From the IMG/VR virus record IMGVR_UViG_3300031974_002909, positions 1 through 25,127 of that record: a stretch of DNA of 25,127 nt. One strand, written 5' to 3'. A model generated the notes under the pieces. It did not search any database. It saw only the letters and a program-made list of their open reading frames with translations, and had not been told where the DNA came from. The position numbers and the translations under genes were made by a program. Within the stretch, counting starts at the first letter, position 1. Each line of letters starts with the position of its first letter. Positions 1-7,826 of this stretch are shown here, piece after piece. The DNA is from a virus.

Positions 1-410
1 ATCATTATCCTAATTCTAACGGTATCACCGTTGGTCTTCCAGATGGTAATCTTCTCAGCGTACCAGCCTTCATAATATCGAGTGTGAACAACACTATCGA
101 TATCAGATCCAACAGTATCTCCAGGAGTCAAAGAGTGCTTACTCATGATCCTTGGATGATTTGATTTTCTCTCAGGATGTAGATCGTACTTATAATTACG
201 ACAGACCAGGACATGTGGGAAGCCGTTGGTATCGATCTCATAGTAAGCATCACATATGGGAAGAACTGTCCACGTTTTTAGATGCGAGCGACCGTGACCA
301 TCGATATCATAGATATCATGATCATAACCGTGACTGATCCACGTATCTGGTGTCTTATTACAAGACATCATGAAGAGTGCAACAAGAGTTGCTATGAAGG
401 TGTGCTTCAT
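1..410 (-). CDS. Phage lipoprotein, partial (C-terminus beyond left edge)
   Basis: An open frame starts at the ATG whose first base is 410 and runs 136 codons off the left edge without a stop. It begins MKHTFIATLVALFMMSC, a short lysine/histidine n-region, a hydrophobic core and a lipobox-like end (LFMMSC). This predicts signal peptidase II processing with Cys17 as the lipidated residue. The mature part starts NKTPDTW and is polar, rich in Asp, His and Tyr (runs such as GYDHDIYDIDGHG), with several aromatic residues suggesting a small beta fold in the periplasm or outer membrane. It follows the tRNA-like element and the two-helix membrane protein on the same strand, so a lysis role (spanin-like) or superinfection exclusion are both possible. 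I do not recognise the family. No Shine-Dalgarno is visible; the leader is A-rich. The signal peptide is clear, the function is not. Confidence 0.72.
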   Translation of the reverse strand, partial: MKHTFIATLVALFMMSCNKTPDTWISHGYDHDIYDIDGHGRSHLKTWTVLPICDAYYEIDTNGFPHVLVCRNYKYDLHPERKSNHPRIMSKHSLTPGDTVGSDIDSVVHTRYYEGWYAEKITIWKTNGDTVRIRIM

Positions 411-430
411 TGGTTGTTGATTTAAGGTTA

Positions 431-510
431 GTGCAATGTTGGGAATCGAACCCAAGGACACCCCTCCGGATTGAGAGGTGTCCAACCATTCATCACTAGA
501 CCGAAGTCTA
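431..510 (-). tRNA. tRNA-like element, possibly degenerate; anticodon not assignable
   Basis: Read on the minus strand, 439-455 gives a perfect T-arm: stem TTGGG/CCCAA around the loop TTCGATT. Upstream, 456-483 holds a seven-base-pair stem GGACACC/GGTGTCC, and GGTCTAGTG...GGTTGGACA resembles the D-arm of glutamate-type tRNAs. The rest does not fold canonically. The bases after the T-arm (CATTGCA) have no seven-base partner at the expected 5' end. The anticodon loop is six or fourteen bases depending on how the stem is drawn, with no clear U33. The 5' part (497-510) instead forms a TAGAC-TTCG-GTCTA hairpin. GTG-ATG (491-496) can pair with CAT-TG-CAC (431-438) if two bases bulge. It could be a decayed tRNA, a D-armless form or a tRNA mimic. 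The TAG stop of the neighbouring gene lies inside its 5' end. Confidence 0.4.
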
Positions 511-897
511 TTCAAGCCACTTGGCTATTCTTCCTAGCCTTTTGGCTTTGCGAAGCCACTTCTGATGTTTCTCCTCATAGTAGGAGGGATCTTCTTCTGC
601 AAGGAAGAAGGCTTCGTTCATCTGAACCACATCCTTGATATTGAGCGCAGCATCTGAGCATGCTTTGCGTAGATCATTAAGCTGCCATGAAATGATGAAG
701 AAGCCCATAGCTATCAAGACCAGCATCATGAATACCACTTTCACATCTGTTTCGGTGAGTACATCTTTTTCGATGACCCACCAGATGAGTATTGGTATAG
801 ATGCTATTGTCATGAATAGCGATACGACTACATCAAAGGCAGTCTTTCTTACTTTTTGAATCGAGGATACGATTCTGGGATCAGAAAATTGTGTCAT
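508..897 (-). CDS. Two-helix membrane protein, holin candidate
   Basis: This 129-aa protein has two strongly hydrophobic segments at about residues 23-43 (VVVSLFMTIASIPILIWWVI) and 53-70 (VKVVFMMLVLIAMGFFII), separated by a short charged turn. A hydrophilic C-terminal half follows with heptad-like spacing and a basic end (KWLRKAKRLGRIAKWLE). Two close transmembrane helices plus a charged cytoplasmic tail fit class II holins in size and layout, and the gene sits at the distal end of the tail-fibre strand, where lysis genes are often found. No endolysin is in the window to support the assignment. Starting at the ATG at 897 gives MTQFSDPRI; no Shine-Dalgarno precedes it. The stop overlaps the tRNA-like hairpin. 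It could equally be a membrane protein for superinfection exclusion. Confidence 0.72.
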   Translation of the reverse strand: MTQFSDPRIVSSIQKVRKTAFDVVVSLFMTIASIPILIWWVIEKDVLTETDVKVVFMMLVLIAMGFFIISWQLNDLRKACSDAALNIKDVVQMNEAFFLAEEDPSYYEEKHQKWLRKAKRLGRIAKWLE

Positions 898-965
898 TTT
901 GATTGTTAGGATTTAGACACGATGCTGCAATTGAAGGCTTGCAACTTAGCCTGTACTATTGTAGT

Positions 966-985
966 GCCTATAGGTATTATTAGGC
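966..985. repeat. Short inverted repeat upstream of the membrane-protein gene
   Basis: GCCTA (966-970) and TAGGC (981-985) form a five-base-pair inverted repeat with a ten-base spacer, about 70 bases upstream of the start at 897. It could be an operator or a weak hairpin. No good -7 element is visible next to it, so its role is open. Confidence 0.25.
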
Positions 986-1010
986 AAAACCAAAATGTCG
1001 TGTTGACCCA

Positions 1011-1066
1011 GCGGGGGGACTGCCCCACTGCGCAGACATGGGGGCCGACCTTCTAGATAGCCCCCA
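1011..1066. other. GC-rich structured intergenic segment with two hairpins
   Basis: The gap 898-1100 carries no credible ORF longer than a few residues but contains two GC hairpins. GGGG-ACTG-CCCC at 1015-1026 is a tetraloop hairpin next to GCG/CGC flanks. TGGGGGC (1039-1045) pairs perfectly with GCCCCCA (1060-1066). This is unusual in an otherwise moderate-GC sequence. Without a following T-run on either strand neither is a standard terminator. A leader RNA, RNA-processing site or transcription pause site are possible. Confidence 0.4.
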
Positions 1067-1100
1067 CTCCTAGCGCAAACAGAAAATTTTGAGAAACCGT

Positions 1101-1208
1101 TTATACGGTAAGAGCCACGACACAGATGGTCGTGATCAGAAGAAGTACTATGATGATGTCGCTGTCAGGCTTGACCGCGCGGTATTTGGTAGTGAATGAC
1201 CTTATCAT
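1101..1208 (-). CDS. Candidate 35-aa single-pass membrane peptide
   Basis: A 35-codon frame starts at the ATG at 1208 and ends in TAA at 1101. The first 17 residues are polar and basic (MIRSFTTKYRAVKPDSD). The rest is a hydrophobic stretch (IIIVLLLITTICVVALTV) long enough to cross a membrane once, with the N-terminus inside by the positive-inside rule. It overlaps the preceding 40-codon frame by 44 bases, so it could be translated by coupling. Its position beside the two-helix holin candidate would suit an antiholin or pinholin-like accessory, but that is inference. A frame this short with a convincing membrane segment could still be chance. Confidence 0.38.
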   Translation of the reverse strand: MIRSFTTKYRAVKPDSDIIIVLLLITTICVVALTV

Positions 1209-1287
1209 TCTGGGGGTCGTTTTTGGTCAGGCAAAAGTACACTAAGAATAGTGTGCCGTCTTCAAAAACTTGATAGAATAAACGCAT
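1165..1287 (-). CDS. Candidate 40-aa ORF overlapping the membrane peptide
   Basis: An ATG at 1287 opens 40 codons ending in TGA at 1165. The start MRLFYQVFEDGTLFLVYF reads like a small beta hairpin, followed by a polar tail (CLTKNDPQNDKVIHYQIPRG). It begins nine bases after the GC hairpin that follows the tail-fibre operon on this strand. No family is recognised. The composition looks protein-like, but the length gives little statistical support. Confidence 0.3.
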   Translation of the reverse strand: MRLFYQVFEDGTLFLVYFCLTKNDPQNDKVIHYQIPRGQA

Positions 1288-1295
1288 GGGGTATC

Positions 1296-1324
1296 AACCC
1301 CCCTTGGAGAGAAACCGGGGGGTT
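1296..1324 (-). terminator. GC hairpin at the end of the tail-fibre operon
   Basis: AACCCCCC (1296-1303) pairs with GGGGGGTT (1317-1324), giving eight base pairs around a 13-base loop. The hairpin overlaps the TAA stop of the last tail-fibre operon gene. No U-run follows on the minus strand, so it may be a Rho-aided or partial terminator, or an mRNA-end stabiliser. Confidence 0.45.
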
Positions 1325-1727
1325 AGATATCGAATACTGGGATTAAGGCAGTCATCTCTGACTTGGTGAGGATGTTATCGATCCTCCAGTGATCAGCCCA
1401 AGTTCTGAACTCTGCTGCTGAGATAGGATTGGCGTAATTACCGTTGGCATCACATTTACCTATTTGGATGATTGACTTATTCTCAGTGAGACTGTCGAAT
1501 GTTCTGGCATACTGCATCCAAGTGTAAGAATGCTCTACACCTTCTTCATCAGTGTATGAGGAGCCAGTAAAGGCAGAAGGAACTTCTTCTTTTAGGATAT
1601 TAGTATCTACTTCTACACCACCGATGAATCCATGGATTTCGGTTTTGGTGTTGTAAAGCTCTACCATCTCTTCTTTAGAGAGGGAGGGATGTTGAGTAGT
1701 AACTGTTGGCTGGGTTAAGTCTTTCAT
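1323..1727 (-). CDS. Small protein of the tail-fibre operon (unknown, 134 aa)
   Basis: The 134-aa product starts MKDLTQPTVTTQHPSLSKEE. It has an acidic central part (ILKEEVPSAFTGSSYTDEEG) and a C-terminal segment with aromatic residues (FRTWADHWRI). There is no signal peptide, membrane segment or recognised motif. Its ATG overlaps the stop of the upstream gene as ATGA (1724-1727), so the pair is translationally coupled. Small soluble proteins at the end of fibre operons are often assembly chaperones or fibre-tip adaptors. That is the best contextual guess, not something the sequence proves. Confidence 0.75.
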   Translation of the reverse strand: MKDLTQPTVTTQHPSLSKEEMVELYNTKTEIHGFIGGVEVDTNILKEEVPSAFTGSSYTDEEGVEHSYTWMQYARTFDSLTENKSIIQIGKCDANGNYANPISAAEFRTWADHWRIDNILTKSEMTALIPVFDI

Positions 1728-2053
1728 TCTTCTTCGGGTTCAGGGAAATATTCAGGATGTAGTTCTTTGCATTTATCTGTCCACTCTTTAATAGCAGAGC
1801 TGTTGCCAAATACATGGAGTCCTGGAGGTGGGCACCAAATCATATGGTCATCCCATGATGGCTCAACCTCGGCACTCCACAGCACATCAACGTGATATGT
1901 GGTTGACATTACTGGGGGATTCTCTTCGTCACCAGGAGTCTCTACAATGTGACCAAGCTCTACTACAGTATGGGGATGCTCTTCTCCTAAAGCAGTGATA
2001 GCTGCCTTGGCTGTATCAGCATCTACGAATTGGTATTTACGGAATGTTCTCAT
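1724..2053 (-). CDS. Small acidic protein of the tail-fibre operon (unknown, 109 aa)
   Basis: I start this gene at the ATG at 2053, because it forms an ATGA overlap with the stop of the upstream 595-aa gene (2050-2053). The frame stays open to a TTG at 2071, which is less likely. The product begins MRTFRKYQFVDADTAKAAI, has a beta-like middle (STTYHVDVLW) and ends in a run of acidic residues (HPEYFPEPEEE). I do not recognise the family. The small size, acidic tail and location between a fibre gene and another small gene suggest a fibre-assembly or accessory protein. Confidence 0.75.
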   Translation of the reverse strand: MRTFRKYQFVDADTAKAAITALGEEHPHTVVELGHIVETPGDEENPPVMSTTYHVDVLWSAEVEPSWDDHMIWCPPPGLHVFGNSSAIKEWTDKCKELHPEYFPEPEEE

Positions 2054-3837
2054 GTTGTCAAGGTAATACAATCAGCGTCAGAGAGGGGATCATCAAATAC
2101 TAAGAAGCTTTTTAAATTTGTTGGAGACTGAATTGTAAAATCTATTCTACCTAGATTATACGCTGTTAAACCTGAAGCACTACGTTTAGTAGTAATTCCA
2201 TTGAATCTGATAAACATATCATACGACCCGTCTCCATTTGCTCTAAATACTACCTTACCAGTATCACTACGATTAGCATCTACATTAGTACCAAATGCAT
2301 ATGTACTATCTTCATTAAAGTAAGGTGTTATGACATGTTCACCATTCCTTGTAAACATTCTGAAACTTTGATAGATTGCAGTATTCGCAAAATCTTTTAG
2401 ATTCAGAAACTGTTCATTTGAGACTAAAGGCATGTTGTCTAAGTGCAATTCAAAGAATACAGTAAACGTATTGTTTGATGTAGGATCTATGGTTTGAAGT
2501 GGAATACTATCATTGCTCCTAGTAGCAGTAGCACCATAAGTGGAAATGTAGGATGTGGGGTAAGAACCTTGTTCTAGTTGCATCGCTGTAGCAAATACTG
2601 AAGAAGAACCATCTCGATCTGCATTTATATTATTATCTGTTTCTGCAGGGGCAATTTTAGTATTTACCACACCTGTGTTATCGGCAGTAAAAACCATTAT
2701 ACATCTATACCACCCATTTCCAAAGGATTCAATACTACCTGTTGCACCACCGCTTTCAGTTCCTACCTGTCCTGTAGACAAATTAAACCAGACACGCTTA
2801 TCAGAACTTGTTGCCGCACCATCAAATGAAAAGTATATAAAATTTAATTGGTCTGCTTTTGCAAAAATAGAAGCCGTGTAAGTAGTAGAAGCCGTTAAAC
2901 TAATAATTTGGAACAAAGCAAGTCTACCATTACCCCCCGAGTTAGAGTCTATTATTTGACTTACTCTAACACCCTCTATTGGACAAGTAGTATTTGAAAA
3001 ATTTACTAAAGTAGAAGAGTTCTTTGAATGGCCGTTTAAGTATTCTGATTGAGTAATCAAATTAGTTCTACTCGGCTCCATCAACAATGATGGTGTGCCA
3101 CCAGTGTAGTCTATTCTTGGTAGGGCTTCTAGGATACCAGCAAGTCCACCAGTAACATAATCTACTTTGTCTATATACTCTGTAGCTACTAAACCATACT
3201 CTGCTTGAAAGTTTTGTATGTAAACAAAATCTCCACTAGTTCCTCCAGCAACTCCTGGGGTCCCATCAGTTGTTGGATAGAATCTTACCTCTGTGTTGTT
3301 AAAGTATGCTGTCAATGAACAACGATACCAACCGTTACCAACGCTTTCTATTTTAGAATCTAATAAAGCGGAACCTTGAGTGTAGGTTACACTACCGTTT
3401 CCAGTTAATTCGAAATAAACTTGATTACCACCAGTAGTCCAAATAACAAAGTAACTTAGGCTACCTGCCTTTACATAAAGGCTGTAAGTAAATACAGCGG
3501 TTCCTAAACTACCGGACTCTAACCATCTCAAGTAATCTCCTGAACTAGTGCTTTTGATTAGTTTCCAAGCATTATTGGTTCCATCATAACCAGCCTCTCC
3601 TGAAGAAACAGTAACACCAAAAGAAGTCTTACCTATACTAAAATTATTGGAGAAGCCTACAAAATTTTCTCTACCCTTTTTAATCAGACCATTCTCATCT
3701 ACTCTTGTAGCAGCAAGGTTGGATCCTCTAGTAAATGTAAAGTCACCACTACCATCTGTAGGTTTGATAGAATACAACTTACCATCCTTGATACCATCTG
3801 GTACTAACGCAAGACTTGCTTTATCAAATACTCCCAT
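2050..3837 (-). CDS. Tail fibre / carbohydrate-binding-type protein (595 aa)
   Basis: The N-terminal 55 residues (MGVFDKASLALVPDGIKDGK, then DGSGDFTFTRGS and ENGLI) form a leader I know from fibre-like proteins of marine and Bacteroidota phages. Two jelly-roll-like repeats follow, each with the motif NGWYRC: about residues 60-225 (GNGWYRCSLTAYF) and 265-440 (GNGWYRCIMVFTA). Each repeat ends in a Q-x-E-x-G segment (QAEYGLVATEYI and QLEQGSYPTSYI). They are joined by a linker with RIDYTGGTPSLLMEPSRTNL. Residues about 445-595 look like a LamG-type beta sandwich (TVFFELHLDNMPL). This architecture fits glycan or receptor binding at the virion surface. It starts one base after the 1212-aa gene ends. 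No catalytic residues are evident. Confidence 0.85.
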   Translation of the reverse strand: MGVFDKASLALVPDGIKDGKLYSIKPTDGSGDFTFTRGSNLAATRVDENGLIKKGRENFVGFSNNFSIGKTSFGVTVSSGEAGYDGTNNAWKLIKSTSSGDYLRWLESGSLGTAVFTYSLYVKAGSLSYFVIWTTGGNQVYFELTGNGSVTYTQGSALLDSKIESVGNGWYRCSLTAYFNNTEVRFYPTTDGTPGVAGGTSGDFVYIQNFQAEYGLVATEYIDKVDYVTGGLAGILEALPRIDYTGGTPSLLMEPSRTNLITQSEYLNGHSKNSSTLVNFSNTTCPIEGVRVSQIIDSNSGGNGRLALFQIISLTASTTYTASIFAKADQLNFIYFSFDGAATSSDKRVWFNLSTGQVGTESGGATGSIESFGNGWYRCIMVFTADNTGVVNTKIAPAETDNNINADRDGSSSVFATAMQLEQGSYPTSYISTYGATATRSNDSIPLQTIDPTSNNTFTVFFELHLDNMPLVSNEQFLNLKDFANTAIYQSFRMFTRNGEHVITPYFNEDSTYAFGTNVDANRSDTGKVVFRANGDGSYDMFIRFNGITTKRSASGLTAYNLGRIDFTIQSPTNLKSFLVFDDPLSDADCITLTT

Positions 3838-3838
3838 C

Positions 3839-6800
3839 TTAAATGCTGTCTATTATAGTTAATGTATTTGTCTGACCTGCTGCTAACGTACCACCATCTG
3901 CCAATACTCTAGTTGAGTATGGTGTGTAGATTGGGTGATAGTTCTTTTGCAGGTAGTCATACACTTGTTGCTTCTGAGCTGCAGTCAGCTCATCAGTGTA
4001 AGCAAGAATGTTGTGAACTTGGTTTGGAACAACAAAGTGTGCAAATAGTCTGTGGAGGTATTCGTAGTCATACCAGCTCTGATACATATCTGCAAACGTG
4101 ACATCTTTCAGAGTAGGCATCTGAATAACTCTAACTGACTCTATATATATCAGATCCTCAAAGGCGTCGTTGTTTATTGTAAAGTCGGTACCATTAAGAC
4201 CTTGCAGTCGTAATGAGATAGTACTACCACCAACATCAGTCAGTGTAAATGGCCCAAACATTTCTTTTCTCCAAGCACCAACAGCATCTGATGTAATGCT
4301 AACATTTGCTTGCGGGAAGTTAAATGGGTTTGAAGAATCTTGTGCACCCCAACCAGTCCATACTCTAAACCCATTGATTTGATTGTTGGTCGAAGGAAGC
4401 AAGAACCTTACCTCTGCATAGAATACCTGGTTACTACCATCTACGTTTGTTCTTAGCTCAAGAATGTTATCCATACTTGTAAGAACACCGTGCTGTAGGT
4501 TTGTACCGCTAGCTGCAGTGTAACGCAGACAGTTATCAAAGCTAGTAGCGGCATCATCAGTTACACCATCTATATTAGCTGCTACTGAACCATTTGCACC
4601 AACTATTGCTGCAAAACCATCAGTCGTTGATGAAAAGTCTGAAGTATACCTTTCTGCATTTTTAGTAAAGAATGGTGCAGTTGTAAACTGACGATTCAAT
4701 ACTTCAAAGGTTGCAGTGTGAGGAAAGTTTATCTCTGTCTCAGCATCATTGTGCCATTTGCCAGCAGGGTTATCACTAACCTTTGTGTACCCAGAAATAG
4801 TTGGGTTCAATCCAAGAGGCACTCTTTGAATAATAGTACCCGTTGCATCATCATCGTATAAGCTAAACCCTTTCTTGAGGTTCCAGTGGAACTGATCTTG
4901 CTTGATCCAGAAATCAGATAGAGTGGCGTTGACTATTGTACCATGATTGTTATTACCAGACACATCATAGACTGTGGACCCATTACCTGCACTTGGTACT
5001 AAAAAAATCTCAAGACTATCTGTATCCATGTTGTATGGATCAATAGCTCTTGCTTCCTCAATAGTCATCGCTTTACTGTGTAGTGATGCCCAAGCAAGAG
5101 TTCCTCCAAGACCTGGACCACTATACCTTTTACCAATCATATCGTAAGGAGCAATAGCTCCAGATTGAGCAGGATCTGTAGTTACAGTTCTTGAGTCATT
5201 CTCTACTACGAACGATATGGTGTTTGCTGAATCGTTTCTAATGATGGAAAACTTCTGCCATTTATCAACCACTTCTTCATCTGGGATATGAGGGCTGAAA
5301 TTATATATGCCACTATGACCAGCAGCATAGTAGTAAAGCCTTTGATCACTAAAAAATAAAAGTCCTTGCGAAGTATTATTATCTGTAAATAATTCTCTGT
5401 TTGTACTAGCTCCAGCTAATGAACTATCTAGGTAAGCATAGAAGGTCATAGTAAAATCACTCACATTGATTTGACTAAAGTCAACCTTGTGAGGTGTATC
5501 TAAATACGCACCGTTACTATTAACCAGACTAAGAGGTTGTGCTACCTGTCCTTTGTAGGTTAGTGGGTTACCGAGTACATCCTCATCTACACTCTCGAAG
5601 AATATCTTGGTTACATTGCCCGTACCTGTGTTTGTAATATTGACACCACCATTGAAGTCATTGGCACCATTCCATACGGTGCCATCACTTAGCTTGAGGT
5701 AGGCAAGAATAAAGTCAGTGCTGTATGTCTGAGGAAAGAATCTATCAAAGGTATAGGTACCTTCGTTTCCTAGAGTTCCGGCGCTAAGATTGTGACTTAC
5801 AATTAAATTACCATCTCTATCAAAAAGATCTAATTGTCCAACAGTTCCCGAAGTACCAGCCGGTGCCTCTACAGTTTTAGTTACCTTAAGTAAATAAAAA
5901 TCATTGTTAGGTATATCTATGCTAGCTACAACCGTTCTCATTTGATTCTGACCACCATTGGGCCCAAAGAATCTAAAGTCTACCCCTGACGCTATATTAG
6001 CAAAAAACTGAGAGCCTCCGCTAGTATGTGTAGCCCAACTCCCTGTTTCACTATCAGGTTCACCAGTGCCTACTGTAGCAATACCAAACTCCATCCAGTC
6101 TCCAGGATTAGTAAGACCAGCAAATGCAGTGTTTAAGTCTATGAAGTTATTAGCATGATCCGGGATATAGTAAGCATACTTACCAGCATTGTATAAAGGA
6201 ATGTCTGTCACCCTTGGTCTTGGTATATAGACATTTGGTTGAGTGATGACTATGTTTTTGAAATAAACTTTTGCGCCATCATCATCAATTGTATTGCCAC
6301 CCGATGCCGTTTGTATACGCAGTTGAATAGAAGTAGTTACTGCCGTTCCTCCTGTCACGCTCATTGTTTGCCAACTACCTGTCACATTGGTGTTTGTTTG
6401 AGTTGCACCCGACAAACCTGTCACTTGTAATTGACCTATCTGTGACCCCGATGGAATGTAGTAGTCAAATTCAACTTTATGCTCTTGACCATTTTGATAT
6501 ACAAATGATTTAGTAATTTGATGAACTTGACTGCCATTTGTAAGTTCTACCTCAAGAGCGTTCTCAACCCCTAAAATTGTTACCCCTCCTGTTGATATAG
6601 TATCATCATTGCTCCATCCATCTACTCCACTTGAAAAGTCAGATGTGTACATATTTAAAGGAGAATACCCATCTGTATTTAAGAATGTACCTTGATCACC
6701 ATTTGTGATTCTTATATCCTCAACACGGAAGGTTGATATAGTGGCATTGTTGATAGTACCGTGGAAGTTATTCATCACACGGTTGTAGCAGATAGTACCC

Positions 6801-7477
6801 GCACCTTCTTCAAAGGCATACTCACCTATAACAATGTTATCTTCTTTGATTTTTAGATATCCCAGGATACCATTGAAGTAGTTTCCTAATGTGGTATACC
6901 TTCTACCAAGCATTATTAGACCCGCACCAGCAATGGCGGATGTAGGAGTTATGGTAAGATTAGTAGCTCCGTTTACTGTAAGTGTTGCAGTATTATCGCT
7001 GTAGCTGATAACAAGGATATACCTTGTGTTTGTTTCAACAGCAAATGAGGTATCTCTACCAACGACGTCTCCTACTCGAAGGCCAAACCTCCAGTCAGAA
7101 CTATAGTTTTCAATTCTAAGCTGAATACCTGCAGCTTGACCTGCATCATCTGTACAGAAGATGTCCTGAGTACCTACAATTGAGTTTCCTGTAATTATCT
7201 CAAGAGTAACCTCAAAGCTAGTTGGAGTATCTGTTGACGGATAAGTTTTTGAGATTGATACATAATCAGTACTATCCGTAAACTGCAATGCACGGGCTTT
7301 GTGCCAAGTACGAGAGGTATCTACATCAGGGGTCTCATCTATGACTTCAGTATCACCTATGTTTTTCTTGTGAAACCAGGCACCACTGAGTAGGTCAAAC
7401 GATAGCTTTTTTAGCTTATTGACACCAGAGCTAAATCTACGATGCCACCAAGGATGGGGGCCATTTAATGCTTTCAT
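3839..7477 (-). CDS. Large tail-fibre/adhesin-type protein with two LamG + CBM-like modules (1212 aa)
   Basis: After a basic N-terminal segment (WWHRRFSSGVNKLKKLSF), about residues 62-250 form a LamG/concanavalin-like domain (ALQFTDSTDYVSIS to NNFHGTINNATI). Residues about 275-410 form a CBM4/9-like sandwich beginning YTSDFSSGVDGW. Residues 430-640 are another beta region. A second LamG-like domain lies at about 646-845 (ending NNNHGTIVNATL) and a second CBM-like copy at about 943-1110, beginning YTSDFSSTTDGF. The C-terminus (AYTDELTAAQKQQVYDYLQK) resembles the end of a LamG unit and may be the operon-facing tip. The ATG at 7477 overlaps the upstream stop as ATGA. The protein probably binds host capsule or surface glycans. 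No hydrolase motif is seen. Confidence 0.85.
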   Translation of the reverse strand: MKALNGPHPWWHRRFSSGVNKLKKLSFDLLSGAWFHKKNIGDTEVIDETPDVDTSRTWHKARALQFTDSTDYVSISKTYPSTDTPTSFEVTLEIITGNSIVGTQDIFCTDDAGQAAGIQLRIENYSSDWRFGLRVGDVVGRDTSFAVETNTRYILVISYSDNTATLTVNGATNLTITPTSAIAGAGLIMLGRRYTTLGNYFNGILGYLKIKEDNIVIGEYAFEEGAGTICYNRVMNNFHGTINNATISTFRVEDIRITNGDQGTFLNTDGYSPLNMYTSDFSSGVDGWSNDDTISTGGVTILGVENALEVELTNGSQVHQITKSFVYQNGQEHKVEFDYYIPSGSQIGQLQVTGLSGATQTNTNVTGSWQTMSVTGGTAVTTSIQLRIQTASGGNTIDDDGAKVYFKNIVITQPNVYIPRPRVTDIPLYNAGKYAYYIPDHANNFIDLNTAFAGLTNPGDWMEFGIATVGTGEPDSETGSWATHTSGGSQFFANIASGVDFRFFGPNGGQNQMRTVVASIDIPNNDFYLLKVTKTVEAPAGTSGTVGQLDLFDRDGNLIVSHNLSAGTLGNEGTYTFDRFFPQTYSTDFILAYLKLSDGTVWNGANDFNGGVNITNTGTGNVTKIFFESVDEDVLGNPLTYKGQVAQPLSLVNSNGAYLDTPHKVDFSQINVSDFTMTFYAYLDSSLAGASTNRELFTDNNTSQGLLFFSDQRLYYYAAGHSGIYNFSPHIPDEEVVDKWQKFSIIRNDSANTISFVVENDSRTVTTDPAQSGAIAPYDMIGKRYSGPGLGGTLAWASLHSKAMTIEEARAIDPYNMDTDSLEIFLVPSAGNGSTVYDVSGNNNHGTIVNATLSDFWIKQDQFHWNLKKGFSLYDDDATGTIIQRVPLGLNPTISGYTKVSDNPAGKWHNDAETEINFPHTATFEVLNRQFTTAPFFTKNAERYTSDFSSTTDGFAAIVGANGSVAANIDGVTDDAATSFDNCLRYTAASGTNLQHGVLTSMDNILELRTNVDGSNQVFYAEVRFLLPSTNNQINGFRVWTGWGAQDSSNPFNFPQANVSITSDAVGAWRKEMFGPFTLTDVGGSTISLRLQGLNGTDFTINNDAFEDLIYIESVRVIQMPTLKDVTFADMYQSWYDYEYLHRLFAHFVVPNQVHNILAYTDELTAAQKQQVYDYLQKNYHPIYTPYSTRVLADGGTLAAGQTNTLTIIDSI

Positions 7478-7791
7478 GAATAGGCAGGTTGAGCATAGAG
7501 AATGATCTGTCCTTCAGATAGAGTCGTTCCTTGCTTAACCTTTAGGGGAATGCCTAATCCTTCACCGAGTACCGGAGTAACGGATCCAGTTGCAGTGTTA
7601 CCAGAGAACGAGCTGAATACAGGGGTGACTGTTGCGATTACGTAATCGAACTCTAGGTAATTACCTTCTGCATCAGTCGGCCACGAACCAGCGTTCGTGC
7701 TGTCAAGTACAAAGGGTTTAACCTCTCTGTTGATGCCCCACTGAGCATCGAACAGTGACTTGACGCCTAACCAAAGTTTTTTGAAGTTCAT
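7474..7791 (-). CDS. First gene of tail-fibre operon, small fibre-base-like protein (105 aa)
   Basis: I start at the ATG at 7791 (MNFKKLWLGVKSLFDAQWGI). The upstream in-frame TTG at 7812 lies inside the promoter element TATCTTTG and would not be transcribed. The N-terminus is amphipathic and basic. The remainder is beta-rich with VTPVF and SVTPVLGEGLG motifs and an end (GTTLSEGQIILYAQPAYS) reminiscent of short virion-attachment domains of fibres. As first gene of a coupled five-gene fibre operon it may connect the fibres to the tail, but I do not recognise a named family. Confidence 0.75.
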   Translation of the reverse strand: MNFKKLWLGVKSLFDAQWGINREVKPFVLDSTNAGSWPTDAEGNYLEFDYVIATVTPVFSSFSGNTATGSVTPVLGEGLGIPLKVKQGTTLSEGQIILYAQPAYS

Positions 7792-7809
7792 TGCAAAATA
7801 TAGTTTGAT

Positions 7810-7817
7810 CAAAGATA
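7810..7817 (-). promoter_or_regulatory. Bacteroidota-type -7 element of the leftward tail-fibre operon
   Basis: On the minus strand the bases read TATCTTTG, an exact match to the TAnnTTTG -7 consensus. Transcription would start near 7804, giving a leader of roughly 13 bases before the ATG at 7791. A matching -33 TTTG at the expected distance is not seen. Confidence 0.55.
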
Positions 7818-7826
7818 CAATAGTGC

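Noticed and set aside
152-337. Plus-strand 61-codon frame rich in His, Arg and Asp
   Set aside because: It lies entirely opposite the lipoprotein gene, whose minus-strand frame has a clear signal peptide and stays open for 136 codons.
2054-2071. Extended TTG start for the 109-aa fibre-operon gene
   Set aside because: The ATG at 2053 forms an ATGA overlap with the previous stop, like other pairs in this operon.
7792-7812. Extended TTG start for the first fibre-operon gene
   Set aside because: The TTG lies inside the TATCTTTG promoter element and would precede the transcription start. The ATG at 7791 is preferred.
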